A stretch of DNA of 34,581 nt, taken from the NCBI GenBank assembly GCA_023384105.1, contig JAHDXR010000008.1, positions 1 through 34,581 of the forward strand, written 5' to 3'. The notes beneath the pieces were generated by a model, which saw only the letters and a program-made list of their open reading frames with translations, was not told the DNA's origin and did no database searches. How positions within the stretch are numbered: position 1 is the stretch's first letter; each line of letters starts with the position of its first letter. This document shows, piece by piece, positions 24,587 to 32,784 of the stretch. The translations under genes and the position numbers were made by a program. Source of the DNA: Hyphomonadaceae bacterium. GTDB taxonomy: Bacteria > Pseudomonadota > Alphaproteobacteria > Caulobacterales > Aquidulcibacteraceae.

Positions 24587-25633
24587 TCAGGACATGCCGT
24601 GGGTGCGGGCGTACTTGCGCACCAGGATCGAGGCGGCGAGCGAAAGCCCCGCCACGGCCAGCAGCGCGATCCAGGCGTGGGACGGATCATCGCTGTGCGA
24701 CAGGGCGAAGCCCAGCACGCCGCACAGCGCCATCAACGCCCAATAGAGCAGCGAGACGCGCGTGTGGCTCCAGCCGGCGCGCATGGCGATCTGGTAGAGA
24801 TGCTCTCTGTGCCCGACCAGCAGGCTGTGGCCGTGCTTCACGCGCCAGGCCAGCGTCAACAGCGCGTCGGCCAGGATCGGCATGAACAGGATCGGGGGAA
24901 TGAACGGTGAAACGCCGGCGCGAGCGATCGCCACCAGCGCGCCCAGCGCGGCAATGGCGCCGACGAACAGCGCCCCGGAATCGCCGGCGAAAATCCTGCC
25001 CTTGGGAAAGTTGAAGACCAGGAAGCCGGCCAGCGCGCCGGCGGCGCAGAAGCACATGGCGAGCGTGCTGTTGGAGCCGCCGGCATAGCCGATCGCGCCC
25101 AGCGCGGTCAGCCCCACCGCCATCGAGCCCATGGAGAGGCCGTTGGCGCCGTCCATGAAGTTGGCGCAGTTCACCAGCGTAAACACCCAGAGCGAGGTGC
25201 CGAAGAGGCCCAGCATGAAGCCCAGCCGCACGGTGTGGTTCGGGCTGACCGGCAACGCATCGACAACGCCCATCGTGATCGATGCGCCAAGCGACAGCAG
25301 CGTGAACCAGAACATCTTGGTGCGCGGCCCAAGGTGGCGGGCGTCGTCGATGAAGCCGACCACCAGGAACCCAATCGCGAACACCGAAGCCAGCGCGGCG
25401 AGCGCCGCGCCCTGCGCGTTGAACGTGGTCTGCTCGGCGAACCGCCACAGCACGAGCAGGCCGACGGCGTAGCCGGCGCCGATGCCGATGCCGCCGCTGG
25501 TGGGCGTCGGCGCCTGGTGCGCCTTGCGCTGTTCGTTGGGCAGATCGACCGGCCCTCTGCGGATCAGCAGCAAGCACACGACGAGGCTGATCGCACCCGC
25601 GACCGCAGCGCTGCCTGCCAGTTCCCAGATCAC
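24587..25633 (-). CDS. Polyprenyl-phosphate glycosyl-1-phosphate transferase (MraY/WecA family)
   Basis: A 348-residue protein with about ten membrane helices. It should move a sugar-1-phosphate from a UDP-sugar to undecaprenyl phosphate, the first step in making a cell-surface glycan. Family motifs are intact: the Asp-Asp pair GFIDDARHL (Asp96, Asp97), NFMDGANGL at 158-166, FAGDSGALFVG at 215-225, and the cytosolic loop HREHLYQIAMRAGWSH. The motif set fits the WecA/WbpL side rather than MraY, whose gene sits in the division cluster. No other glycan genes are adjacent, so the product is unknown. Confidence 0.9.
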   Translation of the reverse strand: MIWELAGSAAVAGAISLVVCLLLIRRGPVDLPNEQRKAHQAPTPTSGGIGIGAGYAVGLLVLWRFAEQTTFNAQGAALAALASVFAIGFLVVGFIDDARHLGPRTKMFWFTLLSLGASITMGVVDALPVSPNHTVRLGFMLGLFGTSLWVFTLVNCANFMDGANGLSMGSMAVGLTALGAIGYAGGSNSTLAMCFCAAGALAGFLVFNFPKGRIFAGDSGALFVGAIAALGALVAIARAGVSPFIPPILFMPILADALLTLAWRVKHGHSLLVGHREHLYQIAMRAGWSHTRVSLLYWALMALCGVLGFALSHSDDPSHAWIALLAVAGLSLAASILVRKYARTHGMS

Positions 25634-25679
25634 TCGCCACCTCGCGCGCCGGTTCCGCTAACGACACCTTCGGTTGCAG

Positions 25680-26546
25680 TCAAGCGCCGAGCATCGCCTG
25701 CCTCACCCACCAGCCGGGATGCCGCTTGGCAAGATCACGTTCCAGTGATTTGGCGGCGTCCAGATCGGCGGTGACGGCGAAAACGGTCGCGCCGCTGCCG
25801 GACAGCGCCGCGTGGCGCACCTGCGCGGATGCGGCGCAGGCGGCGAGGATGTCGCCGATCTCCGGCAACAGCGCGCGCGCCGCGGGCTCGAGATCGTTGC
25901 CGAGCGTGCGCATGTCGGCGAGCGCGTCCTCGGCGTTTCGCCACGACGGCGCGCCGTCGTGCACGAGCGCGGCGCCGAGCTTCATCTTGTCGAACGCACG
26001 GTAGACGTCGGGCGTCGCCAGCGGCTTTAGCGGATTGATCAGCACGACCGGCAGCGCCGGCAGCGGCGCCGCCGCGCAGATTTCGCCGATTCCGGTCATG
26101 TAGGCGCCGGCGCCGCAGGTGAAGAACACCGGCACGTCGGCGCCGAGCCGGGCGCCGACCTCGGCCAGTTGCGCGTTGCTCCAGTCGAGCCGCCACAGAT
26201 CGTTCAGCGCGCGCAGCGCCGCGGCCGCGTCGGCCGAGCCGCCGCCGACGCCGGAGGCGACGGGGAGGTTCTTTTCGAGCGTCAGCGCCGCCTGCGCCGG
26301 ACGGCCCGCCTGCTCCGCCAGCAAGCGCGCGGCGCGGAGAACGAGATTGTCCTCGCCGGCGCCGATCCGGTCCGCGAACGGCCCGTGCACGCGCAGCGAC
26401 AGCGCCTCCGCAGCCTCGGCCTCCACCACGTCGCCGACGTCGGCGAAGGCGACCGCGCTCTGCAGCGGATGCAGGCCGTCGGCGCGCGGCGGCGCGACCT
26501 TCAGCGTCAGATTGATCTTCGCCGGGGCGAAGATGCGCACGTTCAT
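25680..26546 (-). CDS. ispE: 4-diphosphocytidyl-2-C-methyl-D-erythritol kinase
   Basis: A 288-residue GHMP kinase of the MEP isoprenoid pathway, phosphorylating CDP-methylerythritol. Lys10 in FAPAKINLTL and Asp137 in GADVPVFF are the catalytic pair, and the ATP loop LPVASGVGGGSADAAAAL is at 94-111. C-terminal ALSGSGATVF completes the family set. The ATG at 26546 overlaps the stop of the upstream TPR gene (ATGA), so translation is coupled; the longer frame upstream belongs to a wrong frame of the TPR gene. Feeds the same pathway as the polyprenyl synthase at 22269. Confidence 0.95.
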   Translation of the reverse strand: MNVRIFAPAKINLTLKVAPPRADGLHPLQSAVAFADVGDVVEAEAAEALSLRVHGPFADRIGAGEDNLVLRAARLLAEQAGRPAQAALTLEKNLPVASGVGGGSADAAAALRALNDLWRLDWSNAQLAEVGARLGADVPVFFTCGAGAYMTGIGEICAAAPLPALPVVLINPLKPLATPDVYRAFDKMKLGAALVHDGAPSWRNAEDALADMRTLGNDLEPAARALLPEIGDILAACAASAQVRHAALSGSGATVFAVTADLDAAKSLERDLAKRHPGWWVRQAMLGA

Positions 26547-28195
26547 CGGTTGGCGGACCTGGTCTGCGGCGCCGCCGCCAGGCCGTTTTCGAGCTTGGCC
26601 TGGATGGCGGCGGGATCGTCGGGATCGAGCGTCAGCGCGCGCCGCCACTGGAAGCGCGCCTCGATGCGGCGGCCCAGGCGCCAATAGACGTCGCCCAGAT
26701 GATCGTTGAGCGTGGGATCGGCGGGTTCGAGTTCGACTGCGTGTTCGAGATAGTCGAGCGCCTGCGCGTAATCGCCCAGGCGATAATAGGCCCAGCCGAG
26801 GCTGTCGATGATGGCGCCGGAAGTGGGGCGCAGCTGCACGGCGCGCTGGATCATGGCCAGCCCCTCGGTCAGCCGCTCGCCGCGATCGATCCAGGAATAG
26901 CCGAGATAGTTCAGCACGTCGGGCTGATCGGGCGAAAGGTCGAGCGCGCGCTGCAGATCGGCCTCGGCCTCGTTCCAGCGGCTGAGGCGCTCGCGCGCGG
27001 CGCCGCGCGAGAAGTGCAGGCGCCAATCGTCGGGATGGGCGGCGATCAGCTCGGTGTAGATCGGCTCGGCCTCGGCGTAGCGGCCGAGATTGCGGTAGAT
27101 GTCGGCGAGCGTGCGCATGGCGCGGACGTCGCCGCCCGCCGTCGCCGCCTGGGCGATGGCGAGCGCCTCGGCTTCATCGCCGCTGTCGAGCGCGGCCCAG
27201 GCTTCGATCGTGCGCGCATTGGACGCGTACGGCGAATCGGCCGCCACGCGCGCGAGCATGGCGCGCGCGGTTTGCGTATGGCCGAGGCGCGCCTGCTGCT
27301 GAGCGAAGGCGATGCGCGCGCCGTCGAACTCCGGATCAAGCATCAGCGCCAGCGTCAGCGCCGAAAGCCCGTGCGCGGAATCCGATTCCTGCAGATAGAT
27401 CGCCGACAGCCCATTGAGGCCGATGGCGGCGCCGCGCGCGGGCGTGAGCGGCCGGGCGGCGACCGCTTCGCCGGCGTCGAGCCGGCGCAGCGCCGCGGCA
27501 AGGCCCGGATGCTGCAGGCTCATGTCGTGGCCGAGCAATTGCCGCGCGGCGTCGCGCTCGCCGGCGCGCGCAAGCAGATCGGCGTGGCGCTCGATCGCCG
27601 CGGGAAGCCAGAGCCCGCCGGCCAGCGCGGTCTGATACGCGGCCAGCGCTTCCTGGTCGCGGCCGGCATAGTCGAGCGCCATCGCCTGCTGATAGGCGAA
27701 CAGCGAGCCATAGGGGCGGATCTGCGCGAACGGCGCAAGTTCGATCAGCACGTCGTCGACATGGCGGTCGCCGGTGCGCGCCCACACCAGCATCATGCGC
27801 GCGATCAGTTCCTCGGCGGCGGCGCCTTCGACGCGGTTGAGTTCGTCGGTCGCGCCGGCCCAGCGCCGGGCGGCCAGCGCGTCGGCGGCGCGCACGAGGT
27901 GGGCGTAGGCCGGCGCGTCGTGGCGCGGCGCCATGCGCGCGGCGCGGCGGGCGCGCTCTTCGTCGCCGGAGGCCAGCGAAGCCACCAGCGCGCCGCTGAG
28001 CAGCGCATCGTCCGCCGGCGCGCGCGCGAGCGCGGCGAAGTAGCGGTCGGACGCGGCGGCGTAGTCCTCGCGCATGTTGGCGATGCGGCCGATCAGATAG
28101 TCGGCGTAGGCGCCGGACTGGCGCGGCTCGGGCGCGAGGGTCGCGCACGCGCCGAGCGCCCAGGCCGCCGCAAGCGCCGCCCCCCAGCGCAGCAT
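26543..28195 (-). CDS. TPR-repeat lipoprotein
   Basis: A 550-residue protein. The N-terminus has a lipobox (LGAC, Cys17), so the protein should be anchored on the periplasmic side. The rest is a stack of tetratricopeptide helices, most regular from about residue 350 to 535; the last third has the DSLGWAYYRLGDYAQALDYL and HLGDVYWRLGRR blocks. No enzyme motif. It is related to the TPR protein encoded just upstream, mostly in the C-terminal repeats. Start ATG at 28195 shares a base with the stop of that gene (TGATG). TPR proteins of this kind often precede ispE in alphaproteobacteria; the role is unknown. Confidence 0.85.
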   Translation of the reverse strand: MLRWGAALAAAWALGACATLAPEPRQSGAYADYLIGRIANMREDYAAASDRYFAALARAPADDALLSGALVASLASGDEERARRAARMAPRHDAPAYAHLVRAADALAARRWAGATDELNRVEGAAAEELIARMMLVWARTGDRHVDDVLIELAPFAQIRPYGSLFAYQQAMALDYAGRDQEALAAYQTALAGGLWLPAAIERHADLLARAGERDAARQLLGHDMSLQHPGLAAALRRLDAGEAVAARPLTPARGAAIGLNGLSAIYLQESDSAHGLSALTLALMLDPEFDGARIAFAQQQARLGHTQTARAMLARVAADSPYASNARTIEAWAALDSGDEAEALAIAQAATAGGDVRAMRTLADIYRNLGRYAEAEPIYTELIAAHPDDWRLHFSRGAARERLSRWNEAEADLQRALDLSPDQPDVLNYLGYSWIDRGERLTEGLAMIQRAVQLRPTSGAIIDSLGWAYYRLGDYAQALDYLEHAVELEPADPTLNDHLGDVYWRLGRRIEARFQWRRALTLDPDDPAAIQAKLENGLAAAPQTRSANR

Positions 28196-30117
28196 CAAAG
28201 CTCGTCCCGCTGCGCCGGGCCTTCCGGCAGCGACACGCGCGGCAGTTCGCGCCGGCGCGGCGCCGGCGCGGTGAGGCCGCGCTGCAGCTTCTGTTCGAGT
28301 TCGCGCCGGCGCACCGCGTCCGGACGCGCTTCGAGCGCGGCGCGCCATTGCGTGCGCGCGTCGTCGCGACGGTTGAGGCGCCAGTACACGTCGCCCAGGT
28401 GATCGAGGATTTCCGGGTTCGGATCGTGCGCGGAGAGATCGCTGGAGCGTTCGATCAGCGCGCGCGCCTGATCGAAATGGCCGTAGAGATAATAGGCCCA
28501 GCCGAGGCTGTCGACTACGGCGTAGTCCTGCTGGCCGTTGTTGAAGCCGCGCCACAGCAGGCGATAGCCCTCCTCAAGCCCTTCCGGACGCTGGATCAGC
28601 GCATAGCCCAGCGCGTTGAGGCGCAGCACCGAGTCCGGCTGCTCCGCGAACAGCCCGCGCGCCACGGCGACGCCCTCGCGCCAGCCCTGCGGATCGTCCA
28701 TCAGGATCGAGACGTAGAGCAGCCGCGTATCGACGCTCTGATCGAGTTCGAGGGCTGCGCGCATGTCGGCGCTGGCGGCGCGCAGATTGCCGGCGAAGCG
28801 GTGCGCATAGGCGCGCCAGCCCAGCACGTCGGAGCGGTCTTCCGGATCGGTGACCATGGCGAGCGCGCGGTCGAACGCGGGAATGGCGCGGTCGGGATGG
28901 CCGGCGCGGCGATAGACGTCGCCGACCGAGGAGATGATCGACCAGCGGTCGCCCGCCTGCGCGAAGGCGCGTTCGGCCGCGGCCATCGCCGCGTCGTCGT
29001 TGCGGCGTTCGAGTTCGATCTCGGCGCGGATGATTTCGGCGTCCGGCGCATAGATGCTGTCGGCCGGCACCATGCCGATGATGCGCTCGGCCCCGTCGGC
29101 GCCGCCGGCGCGCAGCACCTGCTGGGCGGCGTAAAGGCGCCAGTCGTTGGCGTCGGGCGCGAGCAGCACGCCGAGCTGCAATAGCGCCGTGCCGGAGGTG
29201 GAGCTGAGCCCGCCGCTGGGGTCCTGCTGCGCCATAATGGCGGCGATGCTTTCGGCCTGCGTGAGATATTCCGACAGGAACAGCATCCAGCGCCCGGTCG
29301 CGCTCTTGGCGTCGAGCGGCGCCTCCAGCGGCGGCTGGCCGGACTCGAGCCGGGCGAGATTGGCGGCGACGTCGGCCGAGCGCGGCACGAAGCCTTTGAC
29401 GATCTCGTAATAGCGGCGCGCCTCGGCGGTGCGGCCGAGCCGGTGATGCACGATGGCGGCGCGATAGACCGCGTTGCTGACGCGCGCGGCGTTGAGCGAG
29501 CGCTCGAACTCTTCGGCCGTGCGCGGCTCGGCGTCGCCGGGCGGAGCGGTGTCGAGACGCTCGACCATCAGCGCATAGACGGCGGCCGCCTCCGGCAGGC
29601 GGCCGGCCGCTTCGAACACCAGCGCGCGCGCCACTTCGGGCAGCGGCGCGGGCAGATTGCCGCCGCCGGCGTCGATGCGCTCGACGCCGCGGTCGGCGCG
29701 GCCTTCGGCGGCGAGCAGGAACGGTTCGAGCATGTCGCCGACGCCGCCGCGCAGGCCGCCGGGGGCCGCTTCCAGCGTCCGCCGCGCAGCGGCGTTCTGG
29801 CCGGAGGCGAGATCGTCGGCGAATACGACGACGGTCCAGAGCGCGGTGGAGTCGCCGTTGGCGATGGCGCGGCGGCCTTCGCGGACGAGATAGTCGATGT
29901 CGGCCTGCAGCAGCGCCGCTTCCGGATCGTCGTAAGTGCGGTCGGCGGCCGCGTTGGGCGGCGAGGTGAGCCGCAGCGCATCGGCCGCGGCGCGCTCTTC
30001 GGTCAGCGCCGCCTGCTGAAGCGTCGCGCCCGCTTCGGGCTTGGCCTGAGCGTACGCGGCGCCCGTGGCGCCAGCCGCCGCCGCAATGCCTGCCGCCAGG
30101 ATCGCCTGCCAACGCAT
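28195..30117 (-). CDS. TPR-repeat exported protein
   Basis: A 640-residue protein with a Sec signal peptide (MRWQ, a long Ala-rich core, cleavage about AYAQA near residue 24). Several degenerate TPR pairs follow, and the C-terminal part has DSLGWAYYLYGHFDQARALI and HLGDVYWRLNRR, clearly similar to the next gene. The two are probable tandem duplicates. The ATG at 30117 is preferred over 30210, since the signal peptide starts there and GAAAGGA lies before it. It lies 40 bp downstream of the ETF-QO gene; cotranscription is possible. Function unknown. Confidence 0.85.
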   Translation of the reverse strand: MRWQAILAAGIAAAAGATGAAYAQAKPEAGATLQQAALTEERAAADALRLTSPPNAAADRTYDDPEAALLQADIDYLVREGRRAIANGDSTALWTVVVFADDLASGQNAAARRTLEAAPGGLRGGVGDMLEPFLLAAEGRADRGVERIDAGGGNLPAPLPEVARALVFEAAGRLPEAAAVYALMVERLDTAPPGDAEPRTAEEFERSLNAARVSNAVYRAAIVHHRLGRTAEARRYYEIVKGFVPRSADVAANLARLESGQPPLEAPLDAKSATGRWMLFLSEYLTQAESIAAIMAQQDPSGGLSSTSGTALLQLGVLLAPDANDWRLYAAQQVLRAGGADGAERIIGMVPADSIYAPDAEIIRAEIELERRNDDAAMAAAERAFAQAGDRWSIISSVGDVYRRAGHPDRAIPAFDRALAMVTDPEDRSDVLGWRAYAHRFAGNLRAASADMRAALELDQSVDTRLLYVSILMDDPQGWREGVAVARGLFAEQPDSVLRLNALGYALIQRPEGLEEGYRLLWRGFNNGQQDYAVVDSLGWAYYLYGHFDQARALIERSSDLSAHDPNPEILDHLGDVYWRLNRRDDARTQWRAALEARPDAVRRRELEQKLQRGLTAPAPRRRELPRVSLPEGPAQRDEL

Positions 30118-30157
30118 GTTTCGTCCTTTCTCCCGCTTCAGCGGGGCCACCCTCCGC

Positions 30158-31834
30158 TCAGAGGTTGGCGTAATTGGGTCCGCCGCCGCCTTCCGGCGTG
30201 GTCCAGACAATATTCTGACTTGGGTCCTTGATGTCGCAGGTTTTGCAGTGGACGCAGTTCTGCGCGTTGATCTGGAAGCGCGGATTGCCGCCCTGCTCGT
30301 CGTACAGCACCTCGTAGACGCCGGCCGGACAATAAAGCCGCGCCGGTTCGCCGTACTCGGGCAGGTTCACCCGGATCGGGATGGTCGGGTCCTTGAGCTT
30401 CAGGTGCGAGGGCTGGTCTTCCTCGTGATTGGTGTTCGACAGATAGACCGAGGAGAGCTTGTCGAACGTCAGCACGCCGTCGGGCTTGGGATATTCGATC
30501 GGCTTGTGCTTGGCGGCCTTCTCGGTCGCGGCGGCGTCCGACTTGCCGTGCTTCATCGTGCCGAACAGCGAGGCGCCGCCGAGCAGCGTCGTCGTCCACA
30601 TGTCGAACATGCCGAGCATGCCGCCCCAGAAGGTGCCGAACTTCGACAGCATCGGCTTGGCGTTGCGCACCAGTTTGAGGTCGGTGTAGACGCGGCTTGC
30701 GCGATAGGCGGTCTCGTAGTCTTCGAGCACGTCGCGCTGGCGCCCGTTGGCCAGCGCTTTGGCGACGGCTTCGGCCGCGAGCATGCCGGTCTTCATCGCG
30801 TTGTGGCTGCCCTTGATGCGCGGCACGTTGACGAAGCCTGCCGCGCAGCCGATCAGCGCTCCGCCCGGAAACGCCAGCTTCGGCACCGCCTGCAGCCCGC
30901 CTTCGGTGATGGCGCGCGCGCCGTACGCGAGGCGCTTGCCGCCCTGGATGTGGCGCGCGATCTCCGGATGCAGCTTGTGGCGCTGGAATTCGTCGAACGG
31001 CGACAGGAACGGGTTCTTGTAGTTCAGGTGCACGACGAAGCCGACGGAGACGTAGCGCTCGCCCCAATGATACATGAACGAGCCGCCGCCGGTCGTATCG
31101 TCGAGCGGCCAGCCGACCGTGTGCAGCACCAGGCCGGGCCGGTGCTGCTCCTTGGGCACTTCCCACAATTCCTTGATGCCGATGCCGAACTTCTGCGGGC
31201 CGCTCTCGGCGCAGAGATCGTACTTGTTCTGGATCACCTTCGAGAGCGAGCCGCGCGCGCCTTCGGCGATCAGCACGTACTTGCCGTGCAGCTCCATGCC
31301 CGGCTGATAGTCGGGCTTCCTGTGGCCGTCCTTGGCGACGCCGAACACGCCGGCGACGACGCCCTTCAGCGCCCCGCTTTCATCGAACACCGCATCCGAC
31401 GCAGCCATGCCGGGATAGATCTCTACGCCCAGCGCTTCGGCTTGCGCGCCGAGCCATTTGGTGAAGTTCGACAGCGAGCAGATGTAGTTGCCGTGATTGT
31501 TCATCAGCGGCGGCATCAGGAAGGTCGGCAGCGAGGCGGCGCCGGCCGGACCCAGTATCTTGAACTGATCGGCGGCGACGGGCGTGTCGAGCGGGGCGCC
31601 CCGCTCCCTCCAGTCCGGGATCAGCTCGTCGAGCGAGATCGGATCGACCACCGCGCCGGAAAGAATGTGCGCGCCGACCTCGGCGCCCTTCTCCAGCACC
31701 GCGACCGAAATCTCGGCGCCGCTCTCGGCGGCGAGCTGTTTCAAACGGATGGCCGCCGACAGCCCCGCGGGCCCGGCGCCGACGATGACGACATCGTACT
31801 CCATCGAGTCACGAACGATGTCTTCTTCGGCCAT
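30158..31834 (-). CDS. etfD: Electron transfer flavoprotein-ubiquinone oxidoreductase
   Basis: A 558-residue ETF-QO that hands electrons from acyl-CoA and other dehydrogenases via ETF to ubiquinone at the inner membrane. FAD motif VVIVGAGPAGLSAAIRL is at about 15-31. The 4Fe-4S cluster cysteines near the C-terminus are Cys502, Cys527, Cys530 and Cys533 (NCVHCKTCDIKDP). The ATG at 31834 follows GAAGGGA closely and fits the family start; a longer frame to 31891 is rejected. No etfAB genes are in this window. Divergent from the uracil-DNA glycosylase gene across a 108-bp gap. Confidence 0.95.
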   Translation of the reverse strand: MAEEDIVRDSMEYDVVIVGAGPAGLSAAIRLKQLAAESGAEISVAVLEKGAEVGAHILSGAVVDPISLDELIPDWRERGAPLDTPVAADQFKILGPAGAASLPTFLMPPLMNNHGNYICSLSNFTKWLGAQAEALGVEIYPGMAASDAVFDESGALKGVVAGVFGVAKDGHRKPDYQPGMELHGKYVLIAEGARGSLSKVIQNKYDLCAESGPQKFGIGIKELWEVPKEQHRPGLVLHTVGWPLDDTTGGGSFMYHWGERYVSVGFVVHLNYKNPFLSPFDEFQRHKLHPEIARHIQGGKRLAYGARAITEGGLQAVPKLAFPGGALIGCAAGFVNVPRIKGSHNAMKTGMLAAEAVAKALANGRQRDVLEDYETAYRASRVYTDLKLVRNAKPMLSKFGTFWGGMLGMFDMWTTTLLGGASLFGTMKHGKSDAAATEKAAKHKPIEYPKPDGVLTFDKLSSVYLSNTNHEEDQPSHLKLKDPTIPIRVNLPEYGEPARLYCPAGVYEVLYDEQGGNPRFQINAQNCVHCKTCDIKDPSQNIVWTTPEGGGGPNYANL

Positions 31835-31863
31835 TGCATTCCCTTCATCTGCTTCGCCGGCGG

Positions 31864-31891
31864 TTATCAAAGCTGATGCGATGAGGCGCAA
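31864..31891 (-). promoter_or_regulatory. Candidate promoter of the ETF-QO gene
   Basis: On the minus strand TTGCGC (31886-31891), 16-bp spacer, TGATAA (31864-31869), leaving a leader of about 25 bases with a good ribosome site. It shares the 108-bp divergent gap with the promoter for the uracil-DNA glycosylase gene. Confidence 0.4.
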
Positions 31892-31906
31892 GGTGGCGGC
31901 GTCGCT

Positions 31907-31935
31907 TTGTCCTTGGCTGCGAGTCCGGGCACAAT
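31907..31935 (+). promoter_or_regulatory. Candidate promoter of the uracil-DNA glycosylase gene, leaderless geometry
   Basis: TTGTCC (31907-31912), 17-bp spacer, CACAAT (31930-31935), then 7 bases to the ATG at 31943. A Shine-Dalgarno sequence is absent, so the message is expected to be leaderless. This supports 31943 over the ATG at 31934. Confidence 0.5.
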
Positions 31936-31942
31936 GGCGGCG

Positions 31943-32764
31943 ATGAACGTTCCGGAAACCCAGGCCGCCGCCCGCGCGCTGCTCGCCTTCTGGCGCGCGG
32001 CGGGCGTCGACATGGACGAAGCGGAGGCGATTTACGCGGCGGCGCCGGCCCGGCGCGCGCAGGCGGCGCAGCAGGCCGCGCCGGCGCCGGTTGCGCCGAG
32101 GCCGGCGCCCCGCGCCCGACCCAAGGCCGAATCGTCGGTGGAGAGCGCCCGCGCCCTGGCCGCGGCGGCGCAGAGCGTGGCCGAGCTTCGCGCGGCGGTG
32201 GAGGGCTTCGACGGCTGCGCCTTGAAGGCGACGGCGCGGAATACGGTGTTCTCGGACGGTCCCGACGACGCCGAGGTGCTGCTGATCGGGGAGGCGCCCG
32301 GCAAGGACGAGGACGAGCAGGGCAAGCCGTTCGTCGGCCGCTCGGGCAAGCTGCTGGACCGGATGCTGGCGACGATCGGGCTGGACCGAAAGTTCAACAT
32401 AATGATTTCAAACACAATTTACTGGCGCCCGCCCGGCAACCGCGATCCGACGCCGGGCGAGTCGCTGACCTGCCTGCCGTTCGTGGAGCGGCTGATCGAG
32501 CTGAAGCAGCCGAAATTGCTGATCCTCGCCGGCAAGGCCGCCGCCAACACGGTGCTGAGGCGGGACGAGCCGGTCAGCCGGCTGCGCGGCCGGCGGCTGA
32601 ACTACGCCCGTGAGGGGTTAGCGCTGCCCGTCAACACGATGGTGATGCTTCATCCGGCATACCTCCTGCGTCAGCCGCAGCAGAAGCGGCAGGCGTGGAC
32701 CGACCTGTTGGCCATCGCGGCCTGGCTCGACGAGCTGGGGGTGGCGCGGGCCGTAAAGTCTTAA
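31943..32764 (+). CDS. Uracil-DNA glycosylase, family-4-like
   Basis: A 273-residue glycosylase that removes uracil from DNA. Signature GEAPGKDEDEQGKPFVGRSGK is split here at residues 116-136, with WRPPGNR at 161-167 and MLHPAYLLR at 235-243. The family-4 cluster normally uses four cysteines; here only Cys92 (FDGCALKATA) and Cys177 (LTCLPF) are seen, and the others appear to be replaced (Phe89 and Trp161 or a neighbour). The first 60 residues are Ala/Pro-rich and disordered. Codons 149-159 are unusually AT-rich. The assignment is secure, but the metal state is open. Confidence 0.87.
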   Translation: MNVPETQAAARALLAFWRAAGVDMDEAEAIYAAAPARRAQAAQQAAPAPVAPRPAPRARPKAESSVESARALAAAAQSVAELRAAVEGFDGCALKATARNTVFSDGPDDAEVLLIGEAPGKDEDEQGKPFVGRSGKLLDRMLATIGLDRKFNIMISNTIYWRPPGNRDPTPGESLTCLPFVERLIELKQPKLLILAGKAAANTVLRRDEPVSRLRGRRLNYAREGLALPVNTMVMLHPAYLLRQPQQKRQAWTDLLAIAAWLDELGVARAVKS

Positions 32765-32784
32765 CGCGATCAGAACGAGCCCCG

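Noticed and set aside
30065-31876. A 603-codon open frame on the plus strand opposite the ETF-QO gene
   Set aside because: It is complementary to a clearly real gene and has no protein-like domains; it is a GC-bias artefact. Similar frames opposite the TPR and gcv genes were also dropped.
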